A DNA stretch of 64,000 nt from Aphanocapsa sp. GSE-SYN-MK-11-07L (GTDB taxonomy: Bacteria > Cyanobacteriota > Cyanobacteriia > Thermosynechococcales > Thermosynechococcaceae): assembly GCA_019359715.1 (NCBI GenBank), contig JAHHGS010000076.1, positions 29,660 through 93,659 of the forward strand. The letters are read 5' to 3'. The position numbers were made by a program, and so were the translations under genes. The notes below the pieces were generated by a model. The model did no database searches. It saw nothing but the letters and a program-made list of their open reading frames with translations, and was not told where the DNA came from. Below, one piece after another: positions 1 to 8,281 of this stretch. Every line of letters begins with the position of its first letter. Positions within the stretch are counted from its first letter, which is position 1.

Positions 1-2
1 CC

Positions 3-134
3 TATCGACTCAGGTTCAGGATTCCCTACTGGCATCAAGAAATCAGGATTGAAGCGTTCTACCTTGATAACACATTGACGACGGATATACAGGCTTCCCT
101 GGAACGGCTTGAAGCTGCTGTTAACACCTTGTAG
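3..134 (+). CDS. 3' end of an unidentified protein (partial)
   Basis: An open frame enters from the left edge and stops with TAG at 132-134, giving the last 43 residues of a protein. The tail is rich in aromatic and charged residues and ends in a predicted short helix (SLERLEAAVNTL). I do not recognise the family. The next gene starts two bases after the stop, so the two are probably co-transcribed. What follows (a small membrane protein, then a peptidoglycan-type enzyme) is the kind of order seen at the end of phage tail or lysis blocks, but this fragment alone cannot show that. Confidence 0.5.
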   Translation, partial: YRLRFRIPYWHQEIRIEAFYLDNTLTTDIQASLERLEAAVNTL

Positions 135-136
135 CC

Positions 137-406
137 ATGACTCAACCGCCCGATCGCTCAAAAATTACCCTGACCCCAAACAAAGAGCGGATCTCGCTCA
201 GTTATGCCTCCCTTGCCCTGCTGGGGACAATGACTGCTGCTTTGGGAGGAGCATTTATGCATTTCTACAGCCAGGTTTGCACCCCCCAGGTTTTGACGGC
301 CCAGTCTGAGAAAAAAGAGCTGTTAACGGTACTGAATCAGCTTAGCCTGCAAATCCAAACCAACACCAAAGCGATTGAAGACCTGCACGATCGCCAGCCA
401 AAATAA
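137..406 (+). CDS. small single-helix membrane protein, hypothetical
   Basis: 89 residues. A polar N-terminus of about 22 residues is followed by one hydrophobic helix (about 23-45, YASLALLGTMTAALGGAFM) and then a heptad-like polar C-terminal helix (about 55-83). The ATG at 137 lies two bases after the stop of the upstream gene, and an L,D-transpeptidase-like gene starts 30 bases downstream, so the three look like one transcription unit. The size, one helix and charged tail resemble phage holin or spanin-type proteins, but no family was recognised. That role is inferred from position only. Confidence 0.5.
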   Translation: MTQPPDRSKITLTPNKERISLSYASLALLGTMTAALGGAFMHFYSQVCTPQVLTAQSEKKELLTVLNQLSLQIQTNTKAIEDLHDRQPK

Positions 407-435
407 GCAACTCATCACCCCACACTCTGGAGGAA

Positions 436-957
436 ATGATCATGTGCGCCCTCTATGGCCCCAAGCGCCGCCCCCAAGAATTTGGCTTTGGCCCCCCCGA
501 TACGCACCTGGTCGCTAACGATGCCACCGAGACAATTAAGGGCTATGCCTTTGGCGGTCAACTGCTGTTTGAGATTCCCGCCCTCTGTAAGGGCACCGGC
601 GGCGATGACTGGCGCTTCAACAGCGCTGACACGCCCCCCGGCTTATACAAGCTGGGCGCAATTTACAACGACATCGTTAAGGTGGGCATGAACCCAGAGT
701 TCGATCGCACCCTGAGAAGCTTTGGCTGGATTAGCTACGACATGATCGAGTTAGAAAGCCAGGAAATTAAGCATGGTCGGGCTGGGATTATGCTGCATGG
801 CGGCGGCTCAGGGTGTGGTTGGCCCGGCGCTTGGCAACCCCGTCAGCGGCTTTACGCGACCTTTGGCTGTGTTCGCTGCCACAACATTGATTTAAGAGAC
901 AAAATTTTACCCCGCTACAAGCAGGGCACGGTTTACTTATCGGTCTACCAAGATTGA
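436..957 (+). CDS. YkuD-like (L,D-transpeptidase-type) protein
   Basis: 173 residues, no signal peptide. The C-terminal half carries IMLHGGG (about 115-121) and then FGCVRCHNIDLRD (about 143-155), matching the His...G-C-x-R layout of YkuD L,D-transpeptidases, where the Cys is the nucleophile and the His and Arg assist. Such enzymes act on peptidoglycan stem peptides. Two start codons are possible (436 and 442); GGAGGA lies just upstream at 430-435 and fits the second one better. The lack of an export signal is odd for a periplasmic enzyme and would suit a phage- or tail-associated lysin released by a partner membrane protein, such as the gene just upstream. The family call is good; the substrate is unknown. 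Confidence 0.6.
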   Translation: MIMCALYGPKRRPQEFGFGPPDTHLVANDATETIKGYAFGGQLLFEIPALCKGTGGDDWRFNSADTPPGLYKLGAIYNDIVKVGMNPEFDRTLRSFGWISYDMIELESQEIKHGRAGIMLHGGGSGCGWPGAWQPRQRLYATFGCVRCHNIDLRDKILPRYKQGTVYLSVYQD

Positions 958-1097
958 AGTGGTAGAGCGATCGCAAATTATCCGCTGGGGATTCTTCTCA
1001 GACCTGTGGCACAATGTTAGCGGTCAAAGCCGATGGCCGCATTGTCCTTATGGACAACTCGACGGAGACTATCGCACACTCAATGGATGCTCAAATC

Positions 1098-3143
1098 ATG
1101 GAACCGCTTTATCAATATGCCTGGCTGATTCCGGTTTTACCATTGGCCACAGCGATGGTGATTGGGTTAGGTCTGATTTCTTTTAACCAAGTTACGAATC
1201 AATTGCGACGGGCAAACGCGATTTTTGTGATTGCTGGCTTGGCAGCCGCGATGGCTTACTCCCTGGCAATCCTGTGGAGCCAGTATCATGGGCATGCTCC
1301 TTACCTGCAAACCTTTGAGTGGGCCTCGGCGGGGACATTTCACTTGACGATGGGGTTCACGATTGACCACCTGTCAGCCTTGATGCTGACGATCGTGACC
1401 ACGGTAGCGCTGCTGGTAATGATCTACACCGATGGCTACATGGCCCATGATCCTGGCTATGTCCGGTTTTATGCCTATTTGAGCCTGTTCAGCTCCTCCA
1501 TGCTGGGGCTGGTGGTCAGCATCAACCTAGTGCAGATTTATGTGTTTTGGGAACTGGTCGGGATGTGCTCCTACCTGCTGGTTGGGTTTTGGTTCGACCG
1601 CAAATCAGCCGCTGATGCTGCCCAAAAAGCGTTTGTTACTAACCGGGTCGGTGACTTTGGTTTACTTCTAGGAATTTTGGGCTTGTTTTGGGCCACGGGC
1701 AGCTTTGACTTTCAAACGATTGGCGATCGGCTCCAGCAGTTGGTCAGTTCTGGGGCCTTGAGCAGCGGCGTGGCGATTCTGCTGGCCATTTTGGTCTTTT
1801 TGGGCCCCGTCGCCAAGTCGGCCCAGTTTCCGCTCCATGTTTGGCTACCGGACGCGATGGAAGGCCCGACCCCCATCTCGGCTCTGATTCATGCCGCCAC
1901 GATGGTGGCAGCCGGAGTATTCCTAATTGCCCGCATGTTCCCGGTCTTTTCGGGCATGCCAGAGGTGATGAATGTGATTGCTTGGACAGGCGCATTTACG
2001 GCTTTTTTGGGCGCTTCGATCGCGATTACTCAAAACGACATCAAAAAAGGCTTGGCCTATTCCACCATTTCTCAGTTGGGCTACATGGTGATGGCAATGG
2101 GCGTAGGTGCCTATTCCGCTGGCTTATTTCACCTGATGACCCACGCTTATTTCAAAGCGATGTTGTTCTTGGGTTCAGGCTCCGTCATTCACGGCATGGA
2201 AGGAGTAGTCGGACACGATCCGGTGCTGGCCCAAGACATGCGCTTGATGGGCGGCTTGCGGAAGTATATGCCGCTGACTTCCCTCACTTTTTTGGTTGGC
2301 TGCTTGGCGATTTCGGGGATTCCGCCCTTTGCTGGCTTCTGGTCGAAGGATGAAATTTTAGGCTCTGTCTTTGCCAGCAATCCGGCCATGTGGATGGTGG
2401 GTTGGCTAACGGCGGGGATTACTGCTTTCTACATGTTTCGGATGTATTTTTCCACCTTTGAAGGCAGCTTTCGGGGCCACCAAACGGATGTCCGCCAGCA
2501 GCTAAAAGCCGCCGCTGGTGAGCCAGAACTGGCCATGGCCTTTGGCCCCGGTGCGATGGATCCAAAAGAGCTAGACCAGGATCATCACCACAGCGACTCG
2601 CCCCACGAGTCGCCGCTGACGATGACCTTACCGCTACTGATCTTGGCGGTGCCCTCACTGCTGATTGGCCTGGTTGGTACGCCCTTTAATAATTACTTTG
2701 AAGCGTTTATTCATCCCGCAGGCGACGCGATCGCTGAAGTAGCTGAGGTTGCCCACGAGTTCGACTGGACAGAGTTCCTAGTCATGGGCGGTAGCTCAAT
2801 CGGGATTGCCCTAATTGGCATCACCCTGGCTTCGCTAATGTACCTCCAACGCAAGCTTGATCCAGGCGCGATCGCGGCTAAAATCAAGCCGCTCTATGAG
2901 TTTTCGCTGCACAAGTGGTACATTGACGACCTCTACAACACGGTTTTCGTCCAAGGCTGTCGCCGCTTGGCTCGCCAAGTTCTAGAGGTAGACTACAACG
3001 TCGTCGATGGCGTCGTCAACCTGACTGGCTTCGTGACGATGATCAGCGGTGAAGGGCTGAAATACTTTGAGAGTGGACGAGTCCAGTTCTACGCTCTAAT
3101 TGTCTTTCTCGCCGTTCTCGGCTTTGTGATCATTTCGGCGTAG
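1098..3143 (+). CDS. ndhF: NAD(P)H-quinone oxidoreductase subunit 5 (NdhF, NDH-1 complex)
   Basis: Large proton-pumping antiporter-like subunit of the photosynthetic NDH-1 complex in the thylakoid membrane, which takes electrons from ferredoxin to plastoquinone. The protein has 13 or more hydrophobic helices and the typical Nqo12/NuoL core: YVFWELVGMCSYLLVGFW, PLHVWLPDAMEGPTPISALIHAATMVAAG (read in two parts) and the lysine-bearing helix AYFKAMLFL. A His/Asp-rich loop (DQDHHHSD) and a long C-terminal lateral helix follow. The start at 1098 gives MEPLYQYAWLIPVLP, the usual family N-terminus, and 681 residues; in-frame ATGs also occur at 1014, 1050 and 1083. It resembles NdhF1 of respiratory/cyclic NDH-1. 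No ndhD follows it here, although the two are often paired. Confidence 0.93.
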   Translation: MEPLYQYAWLIPVLPLATAMVIGLGLISFNQVTNQLRRANAIFVIAGLAAAMAYSLAILWSQYHGHAPYLQTFEWASAGTFHLTMGFTIDHLSALMLTIVTTVALLVMIYTDGYMAHDPGYVRFYAYLSLFSSSMLGLVVSINLVQIYVFWELVGMCSYLLVGFWFDRKSAADAAQKAFVTNRVGDFGLLLGILGLFWATGSFDFQTIGDRLQQLVSSGALSSGVAILLAILVFLGPVAKSAQFPLHVWLPDAMEGPTPISALIHAATMVAAGVFLIARMFPVFSGMPEVMNVIAWTGAFTAFLGASIAITQNDIKKGLAYSTISQLGYMVMAMGVGAYSAGLFHLMTHAYFKAMLFLGSGSVIHGMEGVVGHDPVLAQDMRLMGGLRKYMPLTSLTFLVGCLAISGIPPFAGFWSKDEILGSVFASNPAMWMVGWLTAGITAFYMFRMYFSTFEGSFRGHQTDVRQQLKAAAGEPELAMAFGPGAMDPKELDQDHHHSDSPHESPLTMTLPLLILAVPSLLIGLVGTPFNNYFEAFIHPAGDAIAEVAEVAHEFDWTEFLVMGGSSIGIALIGITLASLMYLQRKLDPGAIAAKIKPLYEFSLHKWYIDDLYNTVFVQGCRRLARQVLEVDYNVVDGVVNLTGFVTMISGEGLKYFESGRVQFYALIVFLAVLGFVIISA

Positions 3144-3463
3144 TCAGGCACAGACCGTTGGGTGGGAATGCTGCAAACTTCCACCCAACTGCCCTCAAAG
3201 CGATGGTGATTCCGCTAGCCTTGCCTTGATGAAAGACCGATTTGACTTTTTTTGGCTGCTGGCGATCGCCGTCAATGGAATCAATGAATTATTCTCTGGA
3301 GACTTGCACAGCCTTATATCCAGCACAATCCAGCCTTGAGATCGGGATACATGAAGCTGATCCGGGGCTTCTTGGTGGGGATGAGTCTACCAGTGGATAG
3401 TGATGGGGATTGGACTCGTCGGGGGTGGGATTGCTGCGATCTCAGACTACTTGCATCCCCTGA
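3144..3463. other. intergenic stretch with no intact gene
   Basis: About 320 bases between ndhF and a broken small gene. Short open stretches occur on both strands. The plus strand around 3351-3540 reads membrane-protein-like (GIGLVGGGIAAISDYLHPL), but only across a frame change. No start, family motif, tRNA or hairpin is convincing. It reads as decayed coding sequence. Confidence 0.35.
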
Positions 3464-3709
3464 TCATGGTGCAGCAAGAGGGCGAAAACCGAAGCGATGC
3501 GCAGCATTATCCTCAATCCGAATGCCAAAGATCTGCGCGCTAGGATGACGCTTCAGCAATTGCTTGGCAGCAGTCAAACTATCATTGGCCACTTCAAATG
3601 CTCTGGTTTCAATATTTCACAAAGTGTTGCGATAGCAAATCGCCACAATTCTGCCGTAGTTGCCTGTCTCGACTTGGGAGCGCGATCGCCCTTTAAAGCT
3701 GGTTGTCAT
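3464..3709 (-). pseudogene. small protein gene interrupted by an in-frame TGA
   Basis: An 81-codon frame on the minus strand opens with ATG at 3709-3707, twelve bases after the stop of the helicase-like gene upstream, and ends with TGA at 3466-3464. It keeps coding character throughout (YGRIVAIC ... DSLTAAKQLLKRHPSAQIFG ... NAAHRFGFRP) but has one TGA at codon 31 (3619-3617). The pattern of a beta-rich start and an amphipathic helix followed by IFGIRIED suggests a compact alpha/beta protein. I do not recognise the family. A point-mutation pseudogene is the simplest reading; a sequencing error is possible. Confidence 0.4.
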
Positions 3710-3720
3710 AAGTCAAGAAA

Positions 3721-5910
3721 TCAGGAGGCTATATCAGCAGAATAGGTGGCTTCTACCCAGGGTAAGAGTGGGCCCATCTGTTCTTGGCCGGTGACTGATA
3801 AATCGCTGTGACAGAGGTAAATCCGATCGCGGGTGCGGTGGCATAAATCTAACAGTAAGCGCCGCAGTTGGTCATCATCAGCTTGGGTTTGGGTCTGCAA
3901 GGTTTGGGGTTGTCCATCAGACTGCTTTAGAAATAGCGGCGCGCCCCATAGGATTACCGCTCCACCCCCCTGCCAAAGCCGCCCGCCGACATCCAGCCAA
4001 AATTGCCAGCGATGGCTGGGACGGGCGCTGCGATACTGAAACGCAGATGCCAAAGTCACGGCTGGCTCCGTTCGACCAGGACGAATCGGGAACGGGTTGG
4101 CGGTAATCGTGCCGGCTCGCAGCAATTCAATAAACTGCCCGACGGTTTCTCCGATCGTGAGCGGCTGAGGATTGGTTTGCTGGAGGCGATCGCTAACGGC
4201 CCAGTAATGTTGAGCCGTTTCCATCAGTTCTCGCAGGGCGACGATCTGGTCGCTGGCGATATGATTTGGCCACAAAAATTGCTGAATCGCCCGATCCAGG
4301 ACAAACACAGGGCTAAGGGTCAGGTAGGGCTGCCCCGGTTGGGCAAAGCTGGTTCGCTGCTGCTCTAGCCACTGCCAGAGTTCACCGTAGGCTTGGCTGG
4401 CCTCGTGACCCAGCCGATCCCAGCGGGCAAAGCTGTCGGCTGGCAACAGTCGCGGCTGCTGGGGGTGGGGTTGAAAGCAGTAATCCGCTAAGAGTCCGGC
4501 CCGAACCGGGTCAATTCGGGGAGCAAAGGCTGAGGAGCGGAGCGGTTGACCGTCTTGACCGGCGGTGGGGGCAATTCCGGCTGGGCCGGCCAAGCCGCAG
4601 GCTGAGCGGCCGCTCAGCACGACCAGCATTTCTGCCACTTGATCAGGTTCCATGAGTCGTCCGCAGCCGGGGTAAGCCAGGGTCAGGAGCGTTAGTAATC
4701 CCCGCACTAAGGCAGAACTAATCAGCGGGCGTTGGTCATTCAGGGTTGTGACCGGAATATTTTGGCGACTGAGAATTTCAATCAAGGTATAGCGGGCGAT
4801 CGCATCAAAGCCTGGCCCAATCACGGCAATCTCTTGCGGTTGAATTTCGCCCGCTTGGACAGCTTTGCTAATGGTGTTAGCCACTTGACGCAGCAACTGC
4901 GATCGAGAAACGGTTTGCAGGGAAGGCAAACTGTCTGGCAAGCTTAACCCTGGGGTTTGCAGCAGTTCATCTACCGTCAAATCGCCCAGAGCAGAGGTGG
5001 GTTGCTCGGTGATGGTTTCGGACTGGCAGCGCCGACTCAACTCCAGCAGGTATACCGGATCGGCTCCCAACCCCAACCGAATTGACCCGTTCGGATTGTA
5101 GGTGAACAGCCCGACTGCCCCTTGGTCAAGCAGGAGGTCAAACAGGTCTTTGGCGATCGCCGGATAGTTGTCCACATCGTCGGCCAGCACGCCCCGGTAG
5201 CGGCGTTGCAGATGGTGCTGATATTCTGGCAGCGGCAGCAAATAGCGCCAGTACAGCTCGGTTAAAATGCCGTAGGTCAGCAATCCGCGCTGCCAGCACC
5301 ACTGCCGCCAGTCCAGCAGGAGTTGGCTTAAACACTCCCAGTCGGCTGACTCTAACTCTGGCGCCACTAAGCCTGCTTCTAGCCGGGGGGCAATCTGTTC
5401 GACTGGAGTGCCGCTAAAAGCAGCGATTTGCAGCACATCTAAACACTGGCGGACTAAGCGCGATCGCGACACTCCGGGCAACCGCAACTGCCCGGCATCA
5501 AGGGCAGACTGCCACAGCCGACTGGCCAACTGCTGTTCATTTTCGGGGCGCAGCCGCAGTGGAAAGGTGGCGGTCAGCCCTAAAGACTGCACCAGCAGCG
5601 GCCAGAATAAGCTAACTTCGTCCTCAAAGAAGCTGAGCGGCGTCGTGGTGTGAATTGGGTACTGGCTGTTGCTGGCCACCAAGAGGCGATCGGTGAGCTG
5701 GAGTCGATTATCGCCGCTATCAGCAAACACAAGCATGGCCTGGGCCCGGCGGGTAGCCAGCGCTCTAGCAGTAGGGACTGGCATCCCAGGTTTGGGGATG
5801 GCTGCGATCGGAAAACCAGTGCCGCTGTTTGCCCAGATTTGAAATTGCTCGATCAGGCGGGTGGTTTTGCCAGTCAGGACTTCACCACTGATCCAAAAAG
5901 ACAGAGACAC
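3721..5910 (-). CDS. AddB-like protein with degenerate superfamily-1 helicase fold
   Basis: 729 residues. The N-terminus has a P-loop (GEVLTGKTTRL, about 9-19). A Walker-B-like VLADDVDNYP (about 245) and a motif-III-like stretch follow. Around residue 360 comes IAVIGPGFDAIARY, the UvrD/AddB 2A-2B hinge signature. The C-terminal motif VI region (CHRTRDRIYLCHSDL) has lost the active-helicase pattern, as in AddB and RecC. It is cytoplasmic and probably a scaffold or DNA-handling partner in break repair. No C-terminal PD-(D/E)XK nuclease was seen, unlike AddB. A canonical UvrD-type helicase lies at 8282-10720, beyond pxcA and ispD. Cyanobacterial homologues are often labelled 'recombinase family protein'; the function is inferred. 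Confidence 0.6.
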   Translation of the reverse strand: MSLSFWISGEVLTGKTTRLIEQFQIWANSGTGFPIAAIPKPGMPVPTARALATRRAQAMLVFADSGDNRLQLTDRLLVASNSQYPIHTTTPLSFFEDEVSLFWPLLVQSLGLTATFPLRLRPENEQQLASRLWQSALDAGQLRLPGVSRSRLVRQCLDVLQIAAFSGTPVEQIAPRLEAGLVAPELESADWECLSQLLLDWRQWCWQRGLLTYGILTELYWRYLLPLPEYQHHLQRRYRGVLADDVDNYPAIAKDLFDLLLDQGAVGLFTYNPNGSIRLGLGADPVYLLELSRRCQSETITEQPTSALGDLTVDELLQTPGLSLPDSLPSLQTVSRSQLLRQVANTISKAVQAGEIQPQEIAVIGPGFDAIARYTLIEILSRQNIPVTTLNDQRPLISSALVRGLLTLLTLAYPGCGRLMEPDQVAEMLVVLSGRSACGLAGPAGIAPTAGQDGQPLRSSAFAPRIDPVRAGLLADYCFQPHPQQPRLLPADSFARWDRLGHEASQAYGELWQWLEQQRTSFAQPGQPYLTLSPVFVLDRAIQQFLWPNHIASDQIVALRELMETAQHYWAVSDRLQQTNPQPLTIGETVGQFIELLRAGTITANPFPIRPGRTEPAVTLASAFQYRSARPSHRWQFWLDVGGRLWQGGGAVILWGAPLFLKQSDGQPQTLQTQTQADDDQLRRLLLDLCHRTRDRIYLCHSDLSVTGQEQMGPLLPWVEATYSADIAS

Positions 5911-6161
5911 TACAAATCACCCAGAGATGGATTTGTTACGATACTACCTATTGCCAACTACTCTAGCGCAGGCAGGCTTGATCTCCTTGAGCGTTTTCAG
6001 GCAGTGTGGTAAAACTCAACATCATCCACTTCTCTTTCAGCGTTGTTGATAGCGATCCACTGTCATGGTTGTAGGCTTGGGGGCATCAAGTGTCTCCCCC
6101 GGCAGGATGACGATGCAGAGCTATCCGCTTTATTTAGTCGCATGCTATTTTCCTTGGCGCC

Positions 6162-7538
6162 ATGAAACCATCGGCTTTCAATCGACTCAGGCAATACATC
6201 GCTTCCGCAGAGCAGTGGTACTTAACAACCCCCGATCGGGCCTTGGAGCAAGCCTACCAAGCTGCCCTCAGAATCAAAAAAATTGAAGATGAGCACTTTG
6301 CTGGCAATAAAATTGCGGCCGGCTATGGGCACAGCGACACGGTGATGGCCTACTTCCAGACCGAGCTGAAGAAGCACCTCAAGACCTGCCGGATGCGGCT
6401 GACGGAATTTAGAGCCAGTAATCGCTTGCTGGATGTGGCGCAGCCTGGGGTCAAGAGCACAACCCGCAGAATCAGCCAAGATGAGTTGCCCTACACGCTT
6501 GAGACCGACGAAAACGCCGCCGAGTTAATCACGCGGGTACCGGTAGCCAGCTTGCTGGAAAAAATTAAGCTGGTTGATGCGACGATCGCCCGCTACCAAC
6601 CGAATATTGTCAACACATCGGCGGGTCTAGCTCGGAATGCAGCAGCGAATGGGCGATCGGCAGATGAAATCAACGCCAATTCTTTTTACAGGAGCGAATA
6701 CATCAACGACGACTTGAGCAATCCTGACTCCAAACTCGACAGCAGCAGCTTTATTCCGCGCTCAATTTTAAGAACCGCCGATCGGTTCCGCAAAGAACTT
6801 GACCCAGCCGAAGATACGGAAGAAGAAATTGTCAAAGACTTTCGGGCCTCCAAAGCTCGCACCCGCACCGCCATTCGCTTCTTACTGCTGCTGATTGTGG
6901 TGCCACTGCTGACTCAGCAAATTTCTAAGACCTTTGTGATTAGCCCATTGATTGAACACTTTCGGCTGGGCGGACAGCTTGAGCAGGTGATTAACACCGA
7001 CATTGAAGAAAAAATCTTCCGACAACTCAACCAGTTTGAAGAGCGCCTGAGGTTCCAAAATCTGGTGATGCAAGCGCCGGCCCTCTCGACGGAGCAAATT
7101 GAAACGCAGTTGCGAGGCAAAGCGCTAGAACTCTCAGAAGAATATCAGTGGGAGCTGACTGAGCCGCTCAAAAATATCCTCTCGGATATTTTGGCATTGG
7201 CGGCATTTACGATCTTGCTGCTGACGGGGCAACGACAAATCGCCATCCTGAAGGGGTTTATGGATGAGGTCGTCTATGGGCTGAGTGACAGCGCCAAGGC
7301 CTTTATGATCATTCTGTTTACGGATGTGTTTGTCGGGTTTCACTCTCCCCACGGCTGGACGGTGCTGATGGAGAATGTCCTAGAGCACTTTGGCTTGCCC
7401 CAGAATGAAGATTTTATTGATATGTTCATCGCCACTTTCCCGGTCATGCTCGACACAGTGTTTAAGTATTGGATTTTCCGCTACTTAAATCAGATTTCTC
7501 CCTCTGCGGTCGCCACTTATAAGAATATGAATGAGTAG
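6162..7538 (+). CDS. pxcA: proton extrusion protein PxcA (CemA/CotA family)
   Basis: 458 residues. It has a long soluble N-terminal part (about 1-235) and a C-terminal membrane domain. The first helix is FLLLLIVVPLLTQQ (about 232), and helices near 340, 375-390 and 425-440 end in MLDTVFKYWIFRYLNQISPS, the most conserved part of CemA/PxcA proteins. The protein is required for light-induced proton extrusion and, in turn, for CO2/HCO3- handling in cyanobacteria; the chloroplast homologue is CemA in the envelope. The long N-terminal extension is typical of cyanobacterial PxcA. ispD follows after 18 bases on the same strand, so the two may share a transcript. Confidence 0.88.
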   Translation: MKPSAFNRLRQYIASAEQWYLTTPDRALEQAYQAALRIKKIEDEHFAGNKIAAGYGHSDTVMAYFQTELKKHLKTCRMRLTEFRASNRLLDVAQPGVKSTTRRISQDELPYTLETDENAAELITRVPVASLLEKIKLVDATIARYQPNIVNTSAGLARNAAANGRSADEINANSFYRSEYINDDLSNPDSKLDSSSFIPRSILRTADRFRKELDPAEDTEEEIVKDFRASKARTRTAIRFLLLLIVVPLLTQQISKTFVISPLIEHFRLGGQLEQVINTDIEEKIFRQLNQFEERLRFQNLVMQAPALSTEQIETQLRGKALELSEEYQWELTEPLKNILSDILALAAFTILLLTGQRQIAILKGFMDEVVYGLSDSAKAFMIILFTDVFVGFHSPHGWTVLMENVLEHFGLPQNEDFIDMFIATFPVMLDTVFKYWIFRYLNQISPSAVATYKNMNE

Positions 7539-7556
7539 GCCGAGCAGAATACCACC

Positions 7557-8249
7557 ATGCATTTACTGATTCCGGCAGCAGGCGTTGGGCGACGAATGGG
7601 CAGCGATCGCAATAAGCTGCTGCTGACCGTCCAAGGATTACCCTTGCTAGCTTGGACGCTGTTGGCAATCCAAGCGGCCGATCAGATTAGCTGGATTGGG
7701 ATCATTGGTCAGCCAGAAGACTTTGCCGACTGGCGATCGCTAGTTACCCAGCTTGCAATCAGCAAACCCGTCGAGTTAATCAAGGGCGGTACAACTCGCC
7801 AAGAGTCTGTATTCAATGGCTTACAGGCGCTTCGCACGCAAGCAGAGCGGGTGCTGATCCACGATGGGGCCAGGTGCCTGGCCACGGCAGACTTATTTGA
7901 TCGCTGTGCGACAGCACTGCACAAGGTTCCAGGCTTAATTGCCGCCGTGCCGGTCAAAGACACAATTAAAATTGTCGATTCGACCGGCATGGTCAGTGCC
8001 ACGCCCGATCGCAGCCAGCTTTGGGCCGCCCAAACCCCCCAAGGCTTTGGGGTCGAAAAACTGAAAGCCTGCCATGCCGAAGGTCGCCGCCAAGGCTGGG
8101 AGGTGACGGATGATGCGGCCCTGTTTGAGCGGTTTAATCTGCCGGTGCAGATTGTGGCTGGCGAAGAGACTAACTTGAAAATTACCACTCCGGCTGATTT
8201 GGCGATCGCTGAGTTAATCTTGCAGCAGCGCCAGAATTCACCCGCCTAA
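7557..8249 (+). CDS. ispD: 2-C-methyl-D-erythritol 4-phosphate cytidylyltransferase
   Basis: Third step of the MEP isoprenoid pathway: CTP plus MEP gives CDP-ME and diphosphate, in the cytosol. 230 residues, the usual length. The N-terminal nucleotide-binding motif PAAGVGRRMGSDRNK (6-20) is complete with its Arg and Lys, GGTTRQESVFNGL (about 78-90) is the CTP-contact segment, and HDGARCL and VPVKDTIK follow. The C-terminus has TDDAALFE and NLKITTPADL, both standard. It starts 18 bases after pxcA and is followed 32 bases later by a UvrD-type helicase, so it may be the middle of a three-gene run. The pathway supplies carotenoids, the chlorophyll tail and quinones. Confidence 0.93.
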   Translation: MHLLIPAAGVGRRMGSDRNKLLLTVQGLPLLAWTLLAIQAADQISWIGIIGQPEDFADWRSLVTQLAISKPVELIKGGTTRQESVFNGLQALRTQAERVLIHDGARCLATADLFDRCATALHKVPGLIAAVPVKDTIKIVDSTGMVSATPDRSQLWAAQTPQGFGVEKLKACHAEGRRQGWEVTDDAALFERFNLPVQIVAGEETNLKITTPADLAIAELILQQRQNSPA

Positions 8250-8281
8250 AATAGCTAAAGTCAAATCACTCTAAATCTGCC

